Part shown: in pieces, positions 25,101 through 56,160 of the stretch
How positions within the stretch are numbered: position 1 is the first letter of the stretch
Layout: the number at the start of each line of letters is the position of its first letter
Source: Symbiodinium natans
Lineage: Eukaryota > Sar > Dinophyceae > Suessiales > Symbiodiniaceae
DNA length: 64,000 bases
Assembly (NCBI GenBank): GCA_905221605.1
Contig: CAJNDS010002185.1
Location: 454,890 to 518,889, forward strand
Direction: 5' to 3'
Position numbers and translations under genes: made by a program
The notes under the pieces: generated by a model
Told to the model about the DNA's origin: nothing
Seen by the model: only the letters and a program-made list of their open reading frames with translations
The model's database searches: none

Positions 25101-26340
25101 GTTCTGATGCCGCAGCGAGTTTAGCAGAACAAGCATGCTGCAGTAACACACCCTGCATCCCGTGGCTCCAGGCAAGGGGACCAATCGACACGTTGAGGGG
25201 GTGTTGAGTGTTGGTGCCTGACAGGGTGTAGAGTTTAAGAACCTCAACGTCCGAGGTTTCAAAGATGCATTGAACCGTAACCGTCAGGACTCAGATTCTT
25301 GGGGGTTCCCTAAGTGCATGAGTTTTCCACCACCTGCTGAAACCCGAAGCCTTCAGCACACGCGAGATCGGCGGTCGAGGGCTTGGGGCTTAGGGCTTAG
25401 GGTCGGTTCCGTGCCCTCCCAAACACCTCGCTGGCCTTTGATGCTTCTGGCCCGGCCAGAGATGGCGCCGGCTCTGCCCCGGCCTGTTGTCACCTTCAAG
25501 ATCGCTGGGGCCCTGAGAAGGTGTTTCGGGCTTCGGGGCTTCGGGGCTTCGGGGCTTCGGGGCTTCGGGGCTTCGAGCCTTCGGGAAGGGGCTTCGGGGC
25601 TTCGGGGCCTGAAGCCCCAAAACCCCAAAGACCCAACTCGACCGGGTTTGGGCTGCTTTTTCTAAGGGTTTTGGGGGGGTTCGGGTTGAGGGTCAAGGGT
25701 CTAGGGTTAAGGGTTGAAGGGTTTAGGGCGACCTTAACCTCCAAGCCCCGAACCTCCTAAACTCCCCACCCTGACACGCTAAGCCCTAAACCCCAAGCCT
25801 ACACCCTTACCACAAGCCCCAAAGCCCCTAAACCCCAGCCCCACCGAGACTCCCAAAACCCCGAAGCCGCCTGCCGGCGCCCAGGACCCGTCCTCTCCCG
25901 CAAGCGATGCGACTGGGAGGCTACCGGGCCTCAACCCGAAGCCCGAAACCCTAAACCCTAAACCTCAAACCCTTAACACCGACACACTAATTAAACCCCC
26001 CCCAACCCCAAGCCCTAGACCCCAAACCCCAAACCCCATCTCCCAAGCTCACGAAAAGACCGAGAGGTTCGGCAGGTTGCTAGGAAGTCTGGCAAAAAGG
26101 ATTTGGTGATTTTGGGCCTTGGTTGGCTGGTTACAGATGTATTAGGCTGCTGGGAGCTTTTGCTTTTCTAGGGTCAACTTCTCAGGGTTTTGCGGGTATA
26201 GGGTTTAGAGGTAGATCACAACCCCCTAAACCCTAAACCTTGGTTCCAGGGTGCGGGGTTGTGGGCCCCAAGAGTTTCAGGGTTGAGGAGTTCTGGTCCG
26301 GTGCGAAGCCCTTCCGTTTATTCTACAGGTCCAACTCTGA
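7065..26340 (+). CDS. Split gene for an alpha-helical repeat protein (span)
   Basis: Short coding islands, each between an AG acceptor and a GC, GT or GA donor, join almost always in phase 0 into one open frame of about 315 codons. Candidate exons: 7065-7124, 7435-7491, 7757-7801, 8140-8184, 8634-8681, 10347-10418, 10599-10644, 11168-11220, 14316-14375, 15284-15325, 18019-18120, 21030-21056, 21783-21845, 22469-22513, 22903-22962, 24781-24847, 25885-25919, 26329-26340. Many islands repeat a helix pattern, L..A[IVL]..A...G[VI], seen as LTQAVAAAEKCGI, MAAALASAEAKGF, LDKAIAEAAACG, VIAAAERAGV and LESALSIARDQ. An Ala/Pro/Lys-rich stretch (APAKAPAKAPAEAPAK) lies in the middle. I do not recognise a named family; the pattern suggests stacked helices or coiled coil used as a scaffold. 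Introns are rich in telomere-like repeats and hold two other genes (13711-14160 and 18579-20426). Frame continuity over some 17 junctions is the main support; RNA evidence is lacking. Confidence 0.6.
7435..7491 (+). CDS. Helical-repeat gene, exon B
   Basis: Acceptor GGCCAG. Reads DFDALTQAVAAAEKCGIRM and ends ATG|GC. It carries a clear copy of the repeat LxxAVxxAxxxGI. Telomere-like repeats lie on both sides. Confidence 0.6.
7757..7801 (+). CDS. Helical-repeat gene, exon C
   Basis: Acceptor CGACAG. Reads EEIEKEAAVHSKRHE and ends GAG|GC. Charged and helical; phase 0 at both ends. Confidence 0.45.
8140..8184 (+). CDS. Helical-repeat gene, exon D
   Basis: Acceptor ACGCAG. Reads AEAEELRQAMRSMDE to a GT donor (GAG|GTGCTG). 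A second GT at 8197 would add VLLG. Both keep phase 0. Confidence 0.5.
8634..8681 (+). CDS. Helical-repeat gene, exon E
   Basis: Acceptor CTCTAG. Reads ATMAAALASAEAKGFQ and ends CAG|GA. The bases GCCACCATGG resemble a Kozak start, but the exon joins in frame on both sides, so I read it as internal. A CCCTAAA-rich tract (8490-8615) sits directly upstream. Confidence 0.55.
8682..10346 (+). other. Intron, repeat-rich
   Basis: About 1.7 kb without a convincing exon. It begins with direct copies of TTTTCAGGAG (8705-8745), passes TTTAGGG-type words near 8930-9160 and ends in CCCTAAA-type words (10280-10335). The 9425-9785 minus-strand frames show no domain. Confidence 0.5.
10347..10418 (+). CDS. 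Helical-repeat gene, exon F
   Basis: Acceptor CTCCAG, donor CCG|GTAGCC. The 24 codons (EVRAQAVRSRAAAAQLERAL, then GEDP) are phase 0 at both ends. Confidence 0.6.
10458..10547 (+). repeat. CCCTAAA telomere-like array
   Basis: Nearly uninterrupted CCCTAAA heptamers, about 50 nt before exon G (10599). C-rich orientation on the + strand at the 3' end of the intron. Confidence 0.95.
10599..10644 (+). CDS. Helical-repeat gene, exon G
   Basis: Acceptor GCCAG. Reads DARSLDKAIAEAAAC plus one base and uses a GC donor (TGTG|GC); a GT donor four bases later is possible. With the GC donor the split Gly codon is completed by exon H. Confidence 0.6.
11168..11220 (+). CDS. Helical-repeat gene, exon H
   Basis: Acceptor CCGTAG. 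Two bases complete the Gly codon, then LSLVELAPARKRKAELE and donor GAG|GA. It joins exon I as ...KAELE-VLARRLKAA..., a continuous helix. Confidence 0.55.
11221..13700 (+). other. Intron 5' part; no further exon recognised
   Basis: Holds poly-G/C runs (11426-11460, 12805-12850), C-rich telomere-like variants (11750-11870) and TTTAGGG/TTAAGGG variants (12920-12985). Frames at 11856-12547 have no family signature. This is the first part of the intron that contains the DUF285 remnant. Confidence 0.4.
13711..14160 (+). pseudogene. DUF285/BspA-type repeat protein, frameshifted
   Basis: The frame from 13711 reads SKGELRAKLVEWANGDDIPG, then IGDWDVSQITDMQGLCKDL and ISKWDTSNVTTMRAMFYDA. This is the W-D-[VT]-S-x-V-T-x-M-x-x-[LM]-F signature of DUF285 (mycoplasma-lipoprotein/BspA-like, leucine-rich-like) repeats. 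After about 14005 the repeat continues in a second frame (LGSWNTSSVIQMANMFF) and, after a T7 run at 14093-14099, in a third (FNQPLNSWDTSSVRLMSSML). Two frame changes within 450 nt make it a pseudogene, unless the runs are assembly errors or missed introns. A CAG acceptor-like site lies near 13743. It sits inside an intron of the helical-repeat gene, on the same strand. DUF285 proteins are often secreted or surface proteins; the role here is unknown. Confidence 0.75.
14316..14375 (+). CDS. Helical-repeat gene, exon I
   Basis: Acceptor GCGCCAG. Reads VLARRLKAATRTGNAKILEQ and ends CAG|GC, followed directly by TTTAGGG repeats (14384-14440). Phase 0 both ends. Confidence 0.65.
15284..15325 (+). 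CDS. Helical-repeat gene, exon J
   Basis: Acceptor TCTCTCAG. Reads VIAAAERAGVSSAE and ends GAG|GC. A GT at 15311 would shorten it. It joins exon K as AERAGVSSAE-VQAAREVA, a smooth helical register. Confidence 0.65.
16027..16140 (+). repeat. C-rich microsatellite (CCCCCCAC-type)
   Basis: Repeats of CCCCCGCCA then CCCCCCCA units. It gives long false open frames on both strands (poly-Pro on +, poly-Gly on -). Confidence 0.95.
16681..16956. repeat. Cluster of palindromes and nested hairpins
   Basis: Begins with the perfect 20-nt palindrome CCGATTCAAGCTTGAATCGG and repeats diverged versions (CCGATTCAAAATTGAATC..., CCGATTCAATGTTGAATCGG, CCGATTCAAATCTGAATCGG). Two further hairpins alternate with them, with arms like GAAGATTGAAGATTC / GAATCTTCAATCTTC. 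The block is about two tandem units of roughly 115-120 nt plus a final palindrome. Confidence 0.85.
17030..17105. repeat. AT-rich TATATA/ATACAT tract
   Basis: Low-complexity tract of alternating TATATG/CATATA words. The frames crossing it are low complexity. Confidence 0.8.
18019..18120 (+). CDS. Helical-repeat gene, exon K (Ala/Pro-rich)
   Basis: Acceptor GGCAGAG. 34 codons: VQAAREVAQRWAG, then APAKAPAKAPAEAPAKERAE, ending GAG|GC. GC-rich, with internal GCGCCGGCCAA repeats. It is the longest exon of this gene and probably an unstructured linker. Confidence 0.65.
18579..20426 (+). CDS. Glycosyltransferase-like protein (GT8/LARGE-like), single exon
   Basis: An uninterrupted 615-residue frame with high GC and no telomere-like repeats, unlike the flanks. 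Residues 29-60 hold a Cys cluster (C29, C41, C42, C48, C59, C60). A Rossmann-like glycosyltransferase core starts near residue 226 (HVALVASVGE). The acidic metal/sugar-nucleotide motif is in VFVDAGDYVFLEDV (D352, D355), and the C-terminal HFTSTLKSVPW (H564, K570, W574) resembles the HxxGxxKPW signature of GT8 enzymes. These point to transfer of a sugar from a nucleotide sugar, as in LARGE or xyloside xylosyltransferases; donor and acceptor cannot be told. The N-terminus (VLQVLTARNVLFLGAF) is mildly hydrophobic, a possible anchor. The first ATG of the frame is at 18579; the frame is open from 18522 with an acceptor-like TTTGCTCAG upstream. It lies inside an intron of the helical-repeat gene, same strand, and looks like an intronless retrocopy-type gene. 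Confidence 0.75.
   Translation: MVLQVLTARNVLFLGAFPWPSFGKGNEDCFRGGNGLTYEACCQEARGCWGDAEWAREYCCEGASSADALERWNLLAATLSHVRDTVDCELKAWLHGVLPMCEKGLIARLSALDIIDASWVSSSWVPSMLYRRGRTAVEGLHFVMLLCQTVLHWRTAAQVGAGLGDDLLAPFRASHAKAAEELRRYSLEATTRSWTRQLKLLKLLGTRPRDAGAGRAADAGAGSAVHVALVASVGEPVFAFKAMATIRSALFFARRKKLHFHLFVDAAGELALRGCLDELRQKEPILAARAANFELHGEDVLQRFFRVLRANLGDLPGCLGQTKLFGDTGWIRLFVHELFRHRPDVALLVFVDAGDYVFLEDVSLVLRHRGQFGESQLAASPRDGDMPFQLLDLPRMRRLNFTKILSETVREGFGESPSYWCSLGEGVTTRALAQNASLWHVFEEPWIVEPREHGGVQGRGGGVKNVWKKPAPRPDDAAIWRDRVYPGLFDWTVLHVHCPLFVETFLATTLEGSLPPSRSQYKFLGWVVRPFHSASIVNATLEASGVHNGHLSFLRCNEKALGVHFTSTLKSVPWGRNFLNFWAGAGNLGRDGRRAWGDDAGDWQQRSLTSAAAFS
20427..21029 (+). other. Downstream of the glycosyltransferase; intron 3' part
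   Basis: Unique sequence, then TTTAGGG words (20748-20810) and C-rich words (20920-20990). No exon recognised. Confidence 0.45.
21030..21056 (+). CDS. Helical-repeat gene, exon L
   Basis: Reads ASPPPPEPK between acceptor GCAGAG and donor AAG|GA, phase 0. Short and Pro-rich; an alternative frame from 21004 reads KLYSRVAE. Confidence 0.35.
21610..21750 (+). repeat. CCCTAAA-type telomere-like tract
   Basis: Mixed CCCTAAA and CCCTAA words in C-rich orientation, ending about 35 nt before exon N. Confidence 0.85.
21783..21845 (+). CDS. Helical-repeat gene, exon N
   Basis: Acceptor GTTGAAG. Reads VRRVDPMPDAAAVLALATIG plus K, then AAG|GA. Phase 0. A possible small exon near 21392 (SASPTASAR) was not included. 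Confidence 0.55.
22469..22513 (+). CDS. Helical-repeat gene, exon O
   Basis: Acceptor TGTGCAG. Reads DIAALESALSIARDQ and ends CAG|GC. It is a clear repeat copy. Confidence 0.6.
22903..22962 (+). CDS. Helical-repeat gene, exon P
   Basis: Acceptor CCAAG. Reads GDVDEADIHIAHRRLQSLRQ and ends CAG|GC, followed within 30 nt by TTTAGGG repeats. Phase 0. Confidence 0.55.
22963..24240 (+). other. Intron with a foldback element
   Basis: Starts with TTTAGGG words (22995-23035). Two direct copies of TTTGGTCAAAAATCCAGAA (23221 and 23613) follow, and an inverted pair of TTGAAAAAC-type repeats (23496-23583 and 23968-24052). No exon recognised. Confidence 0.6.
23496..24052. repeat. Foldback element with about 85-nt inverted repeats
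   Basis: The left arm (23496-23583) is a run of CTTGAAAAACATTGAAAAAC units. The right arm (23968-24052) is its near-exact reverse complement, GTTTTTCAAGG/GTTTTTCAATG units, down to the shared end GGATATTTCA. The arms flank about 385 nt. Confidence 0.8.
24241..24473 (+). repeat. CCCCTAA variant telomere-like array
   Basis: About thirty tandem heptamers, mostly CCCCTAA with rare variants (CCACTAA, CCTCTAA). It passes directly into the CCCTAAA array that follows. Confidence 0.95.
24474..24746 (+). repeat. CCCTAAA telomere-like array
   Basis: Long, nearly perfect CCCTAAA array ending 34 nt before exon Q. C-rich orientation at the 3' end of the intron; the following intron begins with the G-rich strand (24856-24890). 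Confidence 0.97.
24781..24847 (+). CDS. Helical-repeat gene, exon Q (Ala/Pro-rich)
   Basis: Acceptor GGCGCAG. Reads APPRTAPAAPTAPAAPAPAT then SE plus one base, with a GC donor (GAGG|GC). Composition matches exon K. Confidence 0.5.
24848..25884 (+). other. Intron; no exon recognised
   Basis: Begins with five TTTAGGG units (24856-24890). It contains GGGGCTTC-type tandem repeats (25530-25605), which give false long frames on both strands, and ends in C-rich words. Confidence 0.5.
25885..25919 (+). CDS. Helical-repeat gene, exon R
   Basis: Acceptor GCCCAG. With the base carried over from exon Q it reads GPVLSRKRCDWE and ends GAG|GC, phase 0. Confidence 0.4.
26329..26340 (+). CDS. Helical-repeat gene, possible terminal exon
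   Basis: Acceptor TTCTACAG then V-Q-L-TGA in phase 0. This would end the gene 93 nt before the next ATG. Very short, so tentative. Confidence 0.3.
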   Translation, partial: VQL

Positions 26341-26433
26341 GGAAAAAACCTTTCAATATCTTCACGACCAATTTTGTGAAGCTTCTAAGATTGGCCTCTG
26401 TGGTTTTGTTTGAGTAGATCGGCGCACACCACC

Positions 26434-26937
26434 ATGAATCGCGACGCGTTTCTCTCGCGGTCCGGCGGCGTGTACGAGAAGACCCCCTGGATTTGCGAGG
26501 GCGCCTGGGATGCCGGCTTCATCCGGGAGTCGCTGGACCTGCACGGTGGGCTGCCGAGCTTGCTGGAGTCCTTCTTCGAGCAGCACGCGAGCGCTGCGCA
26601 GCGCCTGGAGCTGCTGAGGAGCCACCCCGACCTCGCGGGAAAGCTCGCGGCCGCCAAGCAACTCACGGTGGAGTCCACCCAGGAACAGAAGGGCGCCGGC
26701 CTGGACCAGTGTAGCCCGGAAGAACTGGCGGAATTCCAGGCGCTCAATGGGCGGTACACGGAGAAGTTCGGCTTCCCCTTCATCCTCGCAGTGGCTGGCT
26801 ACGATCGGCAGGGCATCCTGGAGGTGTTCCGCAGGCGCATGGACCATGCCTACGACGAGGAGCTCAAGGAGGCCCTCGCGCAGGTGCACAAGATCGCCAA
26901 GATCCGCATTCAGCGAGAGTGCGCCGCGTCCAGCTAG
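26434..26937 (+). CDS. uraD: OHCU decarboxylase (urate degradation), single exon
   Basis: A 167-residue frame that matches 2-oxo-4-hydroxy-4-carboxy-5-ureidoimidazoline decarboxylase along its full length, and is of normal family size. Visible hallmarks are GVYEKTPWI near the N-terminus, the catalytic HPDLAGK (H64), STQEQKGAGL (E84) and the LNGRYTEKFGFPFILAVAGY block. The enzyme acts after urate oxidase and HIU hydrolase and yields S-allantoin, so it belongs to purine breakdown and nitrogen recycling. No PTS1 (SKL-type) end is present; the C-terminus is CAASS. I chose the ATG at 26434 because the context CACCACCATGA is strong and the upstream frame (open from 26389) adds only a short unconserved stretch. 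No introns and no telomere-like repeats, unlike its neighbours. Confidence 0.92.
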   Translation: MNRDAFLSRSGGVYEKTPWICEGAWDAGFIRESLDLHGGLPSLLESFFEQHASAAQRLELLRSHPDLAGKLAAAKQLTVESTQEQKGAGLDQCSPEELAEFQALNGRYTEKFGFPFILAVAGYDRQGILEVFRRRMDHAYDEELKEALAQVHKIAKIRIQRECAASS

Positions 26938-26940
26938 GAC

Positions 26941-26974
26941 ATGCAGCGACCAGTGCCACCGCAAGGGAAGAACG
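26941..26974 (+). CDS. Possible first exon of the CDPK gene
   Basis: ATG three bases after the decarboxylase stop, reading MQRPVPPQGKN plus one base, then the textbook donor GTGAGT. It is in the same frame as the decarboxylase, so stop-codon readthrough or an alternative last exon is another reading. The link to the kinase is inferred from position only. Confidence 0.3.
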
Positions 26975-27310
26975 GTGAGTGCTGGGGGCGGTGCTTCTGA
27001 GCTCGCGTCTGGGAGCCGTAGCACCGCCTTCAGTTTCAAGCCCTTCAATATTGTTTGCCTCTGAAGAATCATCGTAGTAGCAGCACCGCGCCAGTGTTTC
27101 CAGAGTCAGGAGAGTGCTGCTGCGAGAGCTGGGTCTGCCCACGCCCCGTTGAGGTCAAACTTCAAAGCCCGGAACACGCTTAAGCCGTAGGATTTGGGGT
27201 TTAGGGTTTAGGGTTTGGGGTTAGGGTTTAGGGTTTAGGGTTCAGGGTTTAGAGGTAGGAGGTCTAGGCTGTAGGGTTGTTTTGGGCTTAGGAGCTTTCA
27301 GCCGCCGCAG

Positions 27311-27343
27311 GTCAAGAAGAGCCAGCTCCATGGATGACAACAG
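27311..27343 (+). CDS. Possible second exon of the CDPK gene
   Basis: Acceptor GCCGCCGCAG, donor CAG|GC. In phase with the previous candidate it reads GQEEPAPWMTT. Its end phase does not fit exon 3 by one base, so either an exon is missing or one of the two is wrong. Confidence 0.25.
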
Positions 27344-27818
27344 GCCGGCTCAGACTTGCTGTTGCTGTCTTTATGTTCGAGCTTTGCTTGTTTAGGGTTT
27401 AGGGTAAAAGTTTCTGTTCTGCTTCAGTTTTAGTTTTGGGATCTTTGGGGCTCACAAGATTTAGCGCTCTTTTTGGGTTCACATACAGATCATACAGGTG
27501 TCAAGAGTTTATCCAAACTACCGGGCTCTGGGTTCAGGGTTTAGGGTATCGGCCTTAGGGTTTAGGCTTTAGGGGCTAGGGTTTAGGGTTTACGCTGTTT
27601 CCATGCTGGGTGTCTTGGCTTCATTCGACAACTCTCCAACAGAAGCCAGGGCCTTACCCCTGGACCCTCAACCCTGGGCTTGTTCCCCCTGCATACCTTT
27701 TGCGGACCTTCGCCCCCAGTCCTGGGCTTTCCAAAGACCCTAAGCCTGTTAACCCTAAGTTCAGGGATTTCCCAACCGCCGAACACGAACACCCCGAAAC
27801 CAATCGGCCGTTTGCGAG

Positions 27819-53699
<25,881 letters not shown>

Positions 53700-54807
53700 G
53701 GTTTAGTAGGGTTGAGAGTCTACGAGGTATAGGGTTTAGGGGTTTCGGTTTTAGGGGTTTAGGTTTTAGGGGTTTAGGTTTTAGGGGTTAGGTTTGAAGG
53801 GTTTCGGTTTAGGGGTTTCGGTTTTAGGGGTTAGGGTTTAGTAGGGGCCGGGGTTCAGGTGTTCGACTTAGGTTTTAGGGTTTAGGATTTGCATGCATAA
53901 ATGGATACTGGGGTTTCTATATTAGGTCCTTATCAGAAGCGAATCCTACTTATTGGGTAATTTATACAAGGGGCCCCAGACAAAAGGAAGGGCCTCCTGT
54001 TTATAAATGAGGCGCGGTGTTGTGTTTTGCACACTGATCACTTGTTGCAGCGTGCGAATCCGTCATTGTTTGAATGCAGTTTCTGATTCTGACTGTGCTC
54101 AAACACGAGGATATACTACAAGCTGTACACAACAGATAAACCAAAACACAGGGATTGTGAAGACATACTGCAGGCATATGCCAAGCAGACTGTGAGGCTG
54201 TCTGCCGAGCCATCTCATTGCTTGAGAGCAAGAATATCCCCAAGGAGCCCACCGCAGAATGGACAACTGTTGATCATGCTGCTGCGGCAGTAAACCAACT
54301 ATCCCCTGCTGTATTCACTGTATTCACACATTCTGCCGTGGGCGGCTTTCCAGTTCTATGAGCGTGTTGGATATGCGCTGACTCCCAGTGATGTGTACGC
54401 GAGTGCCGGCCAAGTCGTCGGCCGTCAAGGACGCCATGGGGATGCTCATCGAAGACACCAGGACTAGAAATGCTGCAAGAGAGCCTTTGCCGAGCGACTA
54501 GGCACGTACTCTAAGAACGAGTTGGACTGGACTCGACAGTCCCACGGGTCTTGGTCGAGCTGACTGGCTCACAACTATAACATCTGCAAGCTCCTCGCGA
54601 TAACAATAATTGTCCTAAACCTTACATAAGCCCTAAACCCTAAACCCTGAACCCTGACCCCCAAACTCTAAACCTTGAACCCTGCTTCCTATTTGGTGGG
54701 CGCGGGTGGATGGGGCGCGGGTTTGTGCATCTCCGAAAGCAAAGGTTCAGGGCAAGTCAAGACCTTTGTAGGCCCTAAACCCTAAATCCTAAACCCAAAA
54801 CCCGGAC

Positions 54808-54945
54808 ACCCCAAGCCCTAAACCCTAAACCCTAAACCCTAAACCCTAAACCCTAAACCCTAAACCCTAAACCCTAAACCCTAAACCCTAAACCCTAAAC
54901 CCTAAACCCTCAACCCTAAACCCTGAACCCTAAACCCTAAACTTC
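54808..54945 (+). repeat. CCCTAAA telomere-like array
   Basis: C-rich heptamers in a region where no gene was assigned. Confidence 0.96.
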
Positions 54946-55073
54946 TAACCCTTAAGTTCAAGCCCGCAGTCCCCAGACCCGGCGCCCGCGCTCCTCTAAG
55001 GGTTGCTGCCATGAGGTCCCTTACCTTCGCTTTCGGGTTTCGGAGTATGGGCCCTTGGGTTCTACACGGGGTT

Positions 55074-55154
55074 CAGGGTTTAGGGTTTAGGGTTTAGGGT
55101 TTAGGGTTTAGGGTTTAGGGTTTAGGGTTTAGGGTTTAGGGTTTAGGGTTTAGG
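55074..55154 (+). repeat. TTTAGGG telomere-like array
   Basis: G-rich heptamers. They stand in the opposite orientation to 54808-54945, about 130 nt away, as would flank an exon. Confidence 0.96.
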
Positions 55155-55684
55155 GATAAAGTTCTTAACCTAGAAACCCCAAGCCACAAGCCCTTAAACC
55201 CCTAAGCCCTAAGCCCTTGTAACAACCCAAAGCTCTGCAGTTATGCAAGCCGCTGTCCCAAGGCTCCTTGAGACACAAGGCCTGTCGGATGTTGTTTAGG
55301 GGCTTATAGGGGGTTTAGGGGGGTTGAGGGAGTTTAAGGGGGTTTAGGGATTTAGGGCTCAGGCTTTTGAAGTTTGGGGGTTGGGGGCAGTCAGGATGCA
55401 GTCATCCGGGCAGGATTCGTGGAGCTTAGGCTTTAAACTTAACTTGGGCTGGAGGTGCTTCAGGGTTTCAGGGTTCAGCTTCAGCGTTTGGGGTTCAGCG
55501 TTGCGGGTTGAACGTGGTGTTGCCCCAAGTTCGGAGGTCTCAGTTGCCAGCATCTGGCAAGAAGGGGCTGTAGGATTTAGGGTTTGCGCTTCAGGGCGTT
55601 TAGGGCTCAAGGTAGAGGACATGATCCCAGTTCAGAGCAGCTTGGGGTATGAGACTTCAGGCCCACCGATCTTCGCCAAAACCT

Positions 55685-55755
55685 AAACCCTAAACCCTAA
55701 ACCCTAAACCCTAAACCCTAAACCCTAAACCCTAAACCCTAAACCCTAAACCCTA
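55685..55755 (+). repeat. CCCTAAA array at the retrotransposon junction
   Basis: C-rich heptamers that stop abruptly at the presumed LTR edge (CCCTA|TACGGG), suggesting the element landed inside a telomere-like array. Confidence 0.95.
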
Positions 55756-55756
55756 T

Positions 55757-55976
55757 ACGGGGGGAACCCGAAGGGGGACGAGAAACCGAAAAGTCAACCC
55801 CAACAGAATCCCTTGATTTCCCTGGATCAACCACACAACAAACCCAAACCGCAGGGCACTCACCTTTTACTACCAGGCACATGGCCCAGTCTTGAGCCAA
55901 AAGAGATTCCCGGGTACATTGACCCTTTCAACACCCAACACTAACTTCTTTCTACAATACCAGTTGCAGCTCCGCA
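55757..55976 (-). mobile_element. 3' LTR of the copia-type element (inferred)
   Basis: On the - strand the sequence after the polypurine tract starts TG, as LTRs do, and runs about 220 nt to the CCCTAAA array. The far end is not CA, so the outer border is approximate. The 5' LTR is outside the window, so identity and target-site duplication cannot be checked. Confidence 0.5.
55891..55902 (-). promoter_or_regulatory. Spliced-leader-like 12-mer in the LTR
   Basis: The - strand reads TTTTGGCTCAAG, identical to the last 12 nt of the conserved dinoflagellate spliced leader. It may be a relic of retrotransposing a trans-spliced RNA, or chance. Confidence 0.45.
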
Positions 55977-55977
55977 C

Positions 55978-55984
55978 TCCCCCT
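55978..55984 (-). promoter_or_regulatory. Polypurine tract
   Basis: GGGGGAG directly before a TG on the - strand, downstream of Pol: the expected place for second-strand priming. Confidence 0.6.
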
Positions 55985-56160
55985 GTCCTAGGATTTCCTA
56001 GGACACGTTGGAGGTGCAGATTCTGGCCAAAAAAACCGTTTAGGCAGCAGCCAGCTGCTTGACATGCACATTATGGTTTTACGTCTTCCAGGACGCCCCT
56101 TCAGCTCATTGGCCGAATCCCTTACCACTGAGGATTTCTTCACCTCGAACTTGAAAAAGT

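Larger units (their letters stand above)
53700..55684 (+). other. Downstream of CDPK; unassigned
   Basis: Contains an open stretch near 54155-54360 that reads coding-like (CQADCEAVCRAISLLESKNI...) but has no known family, an exon-like island at 55241-55279 (LCKPLSQGSLRHK, CAG...AAG|GC), and telomere-like arrays. The next gene of the array may start here. Confidence 0.4.

Noticed and set aside
26362-27072. Minus-strand 236-codon frame over uraD
   Set aside because: Antisense shadow of the OHCU decarboxylase, which has full family motifs on the + strand.
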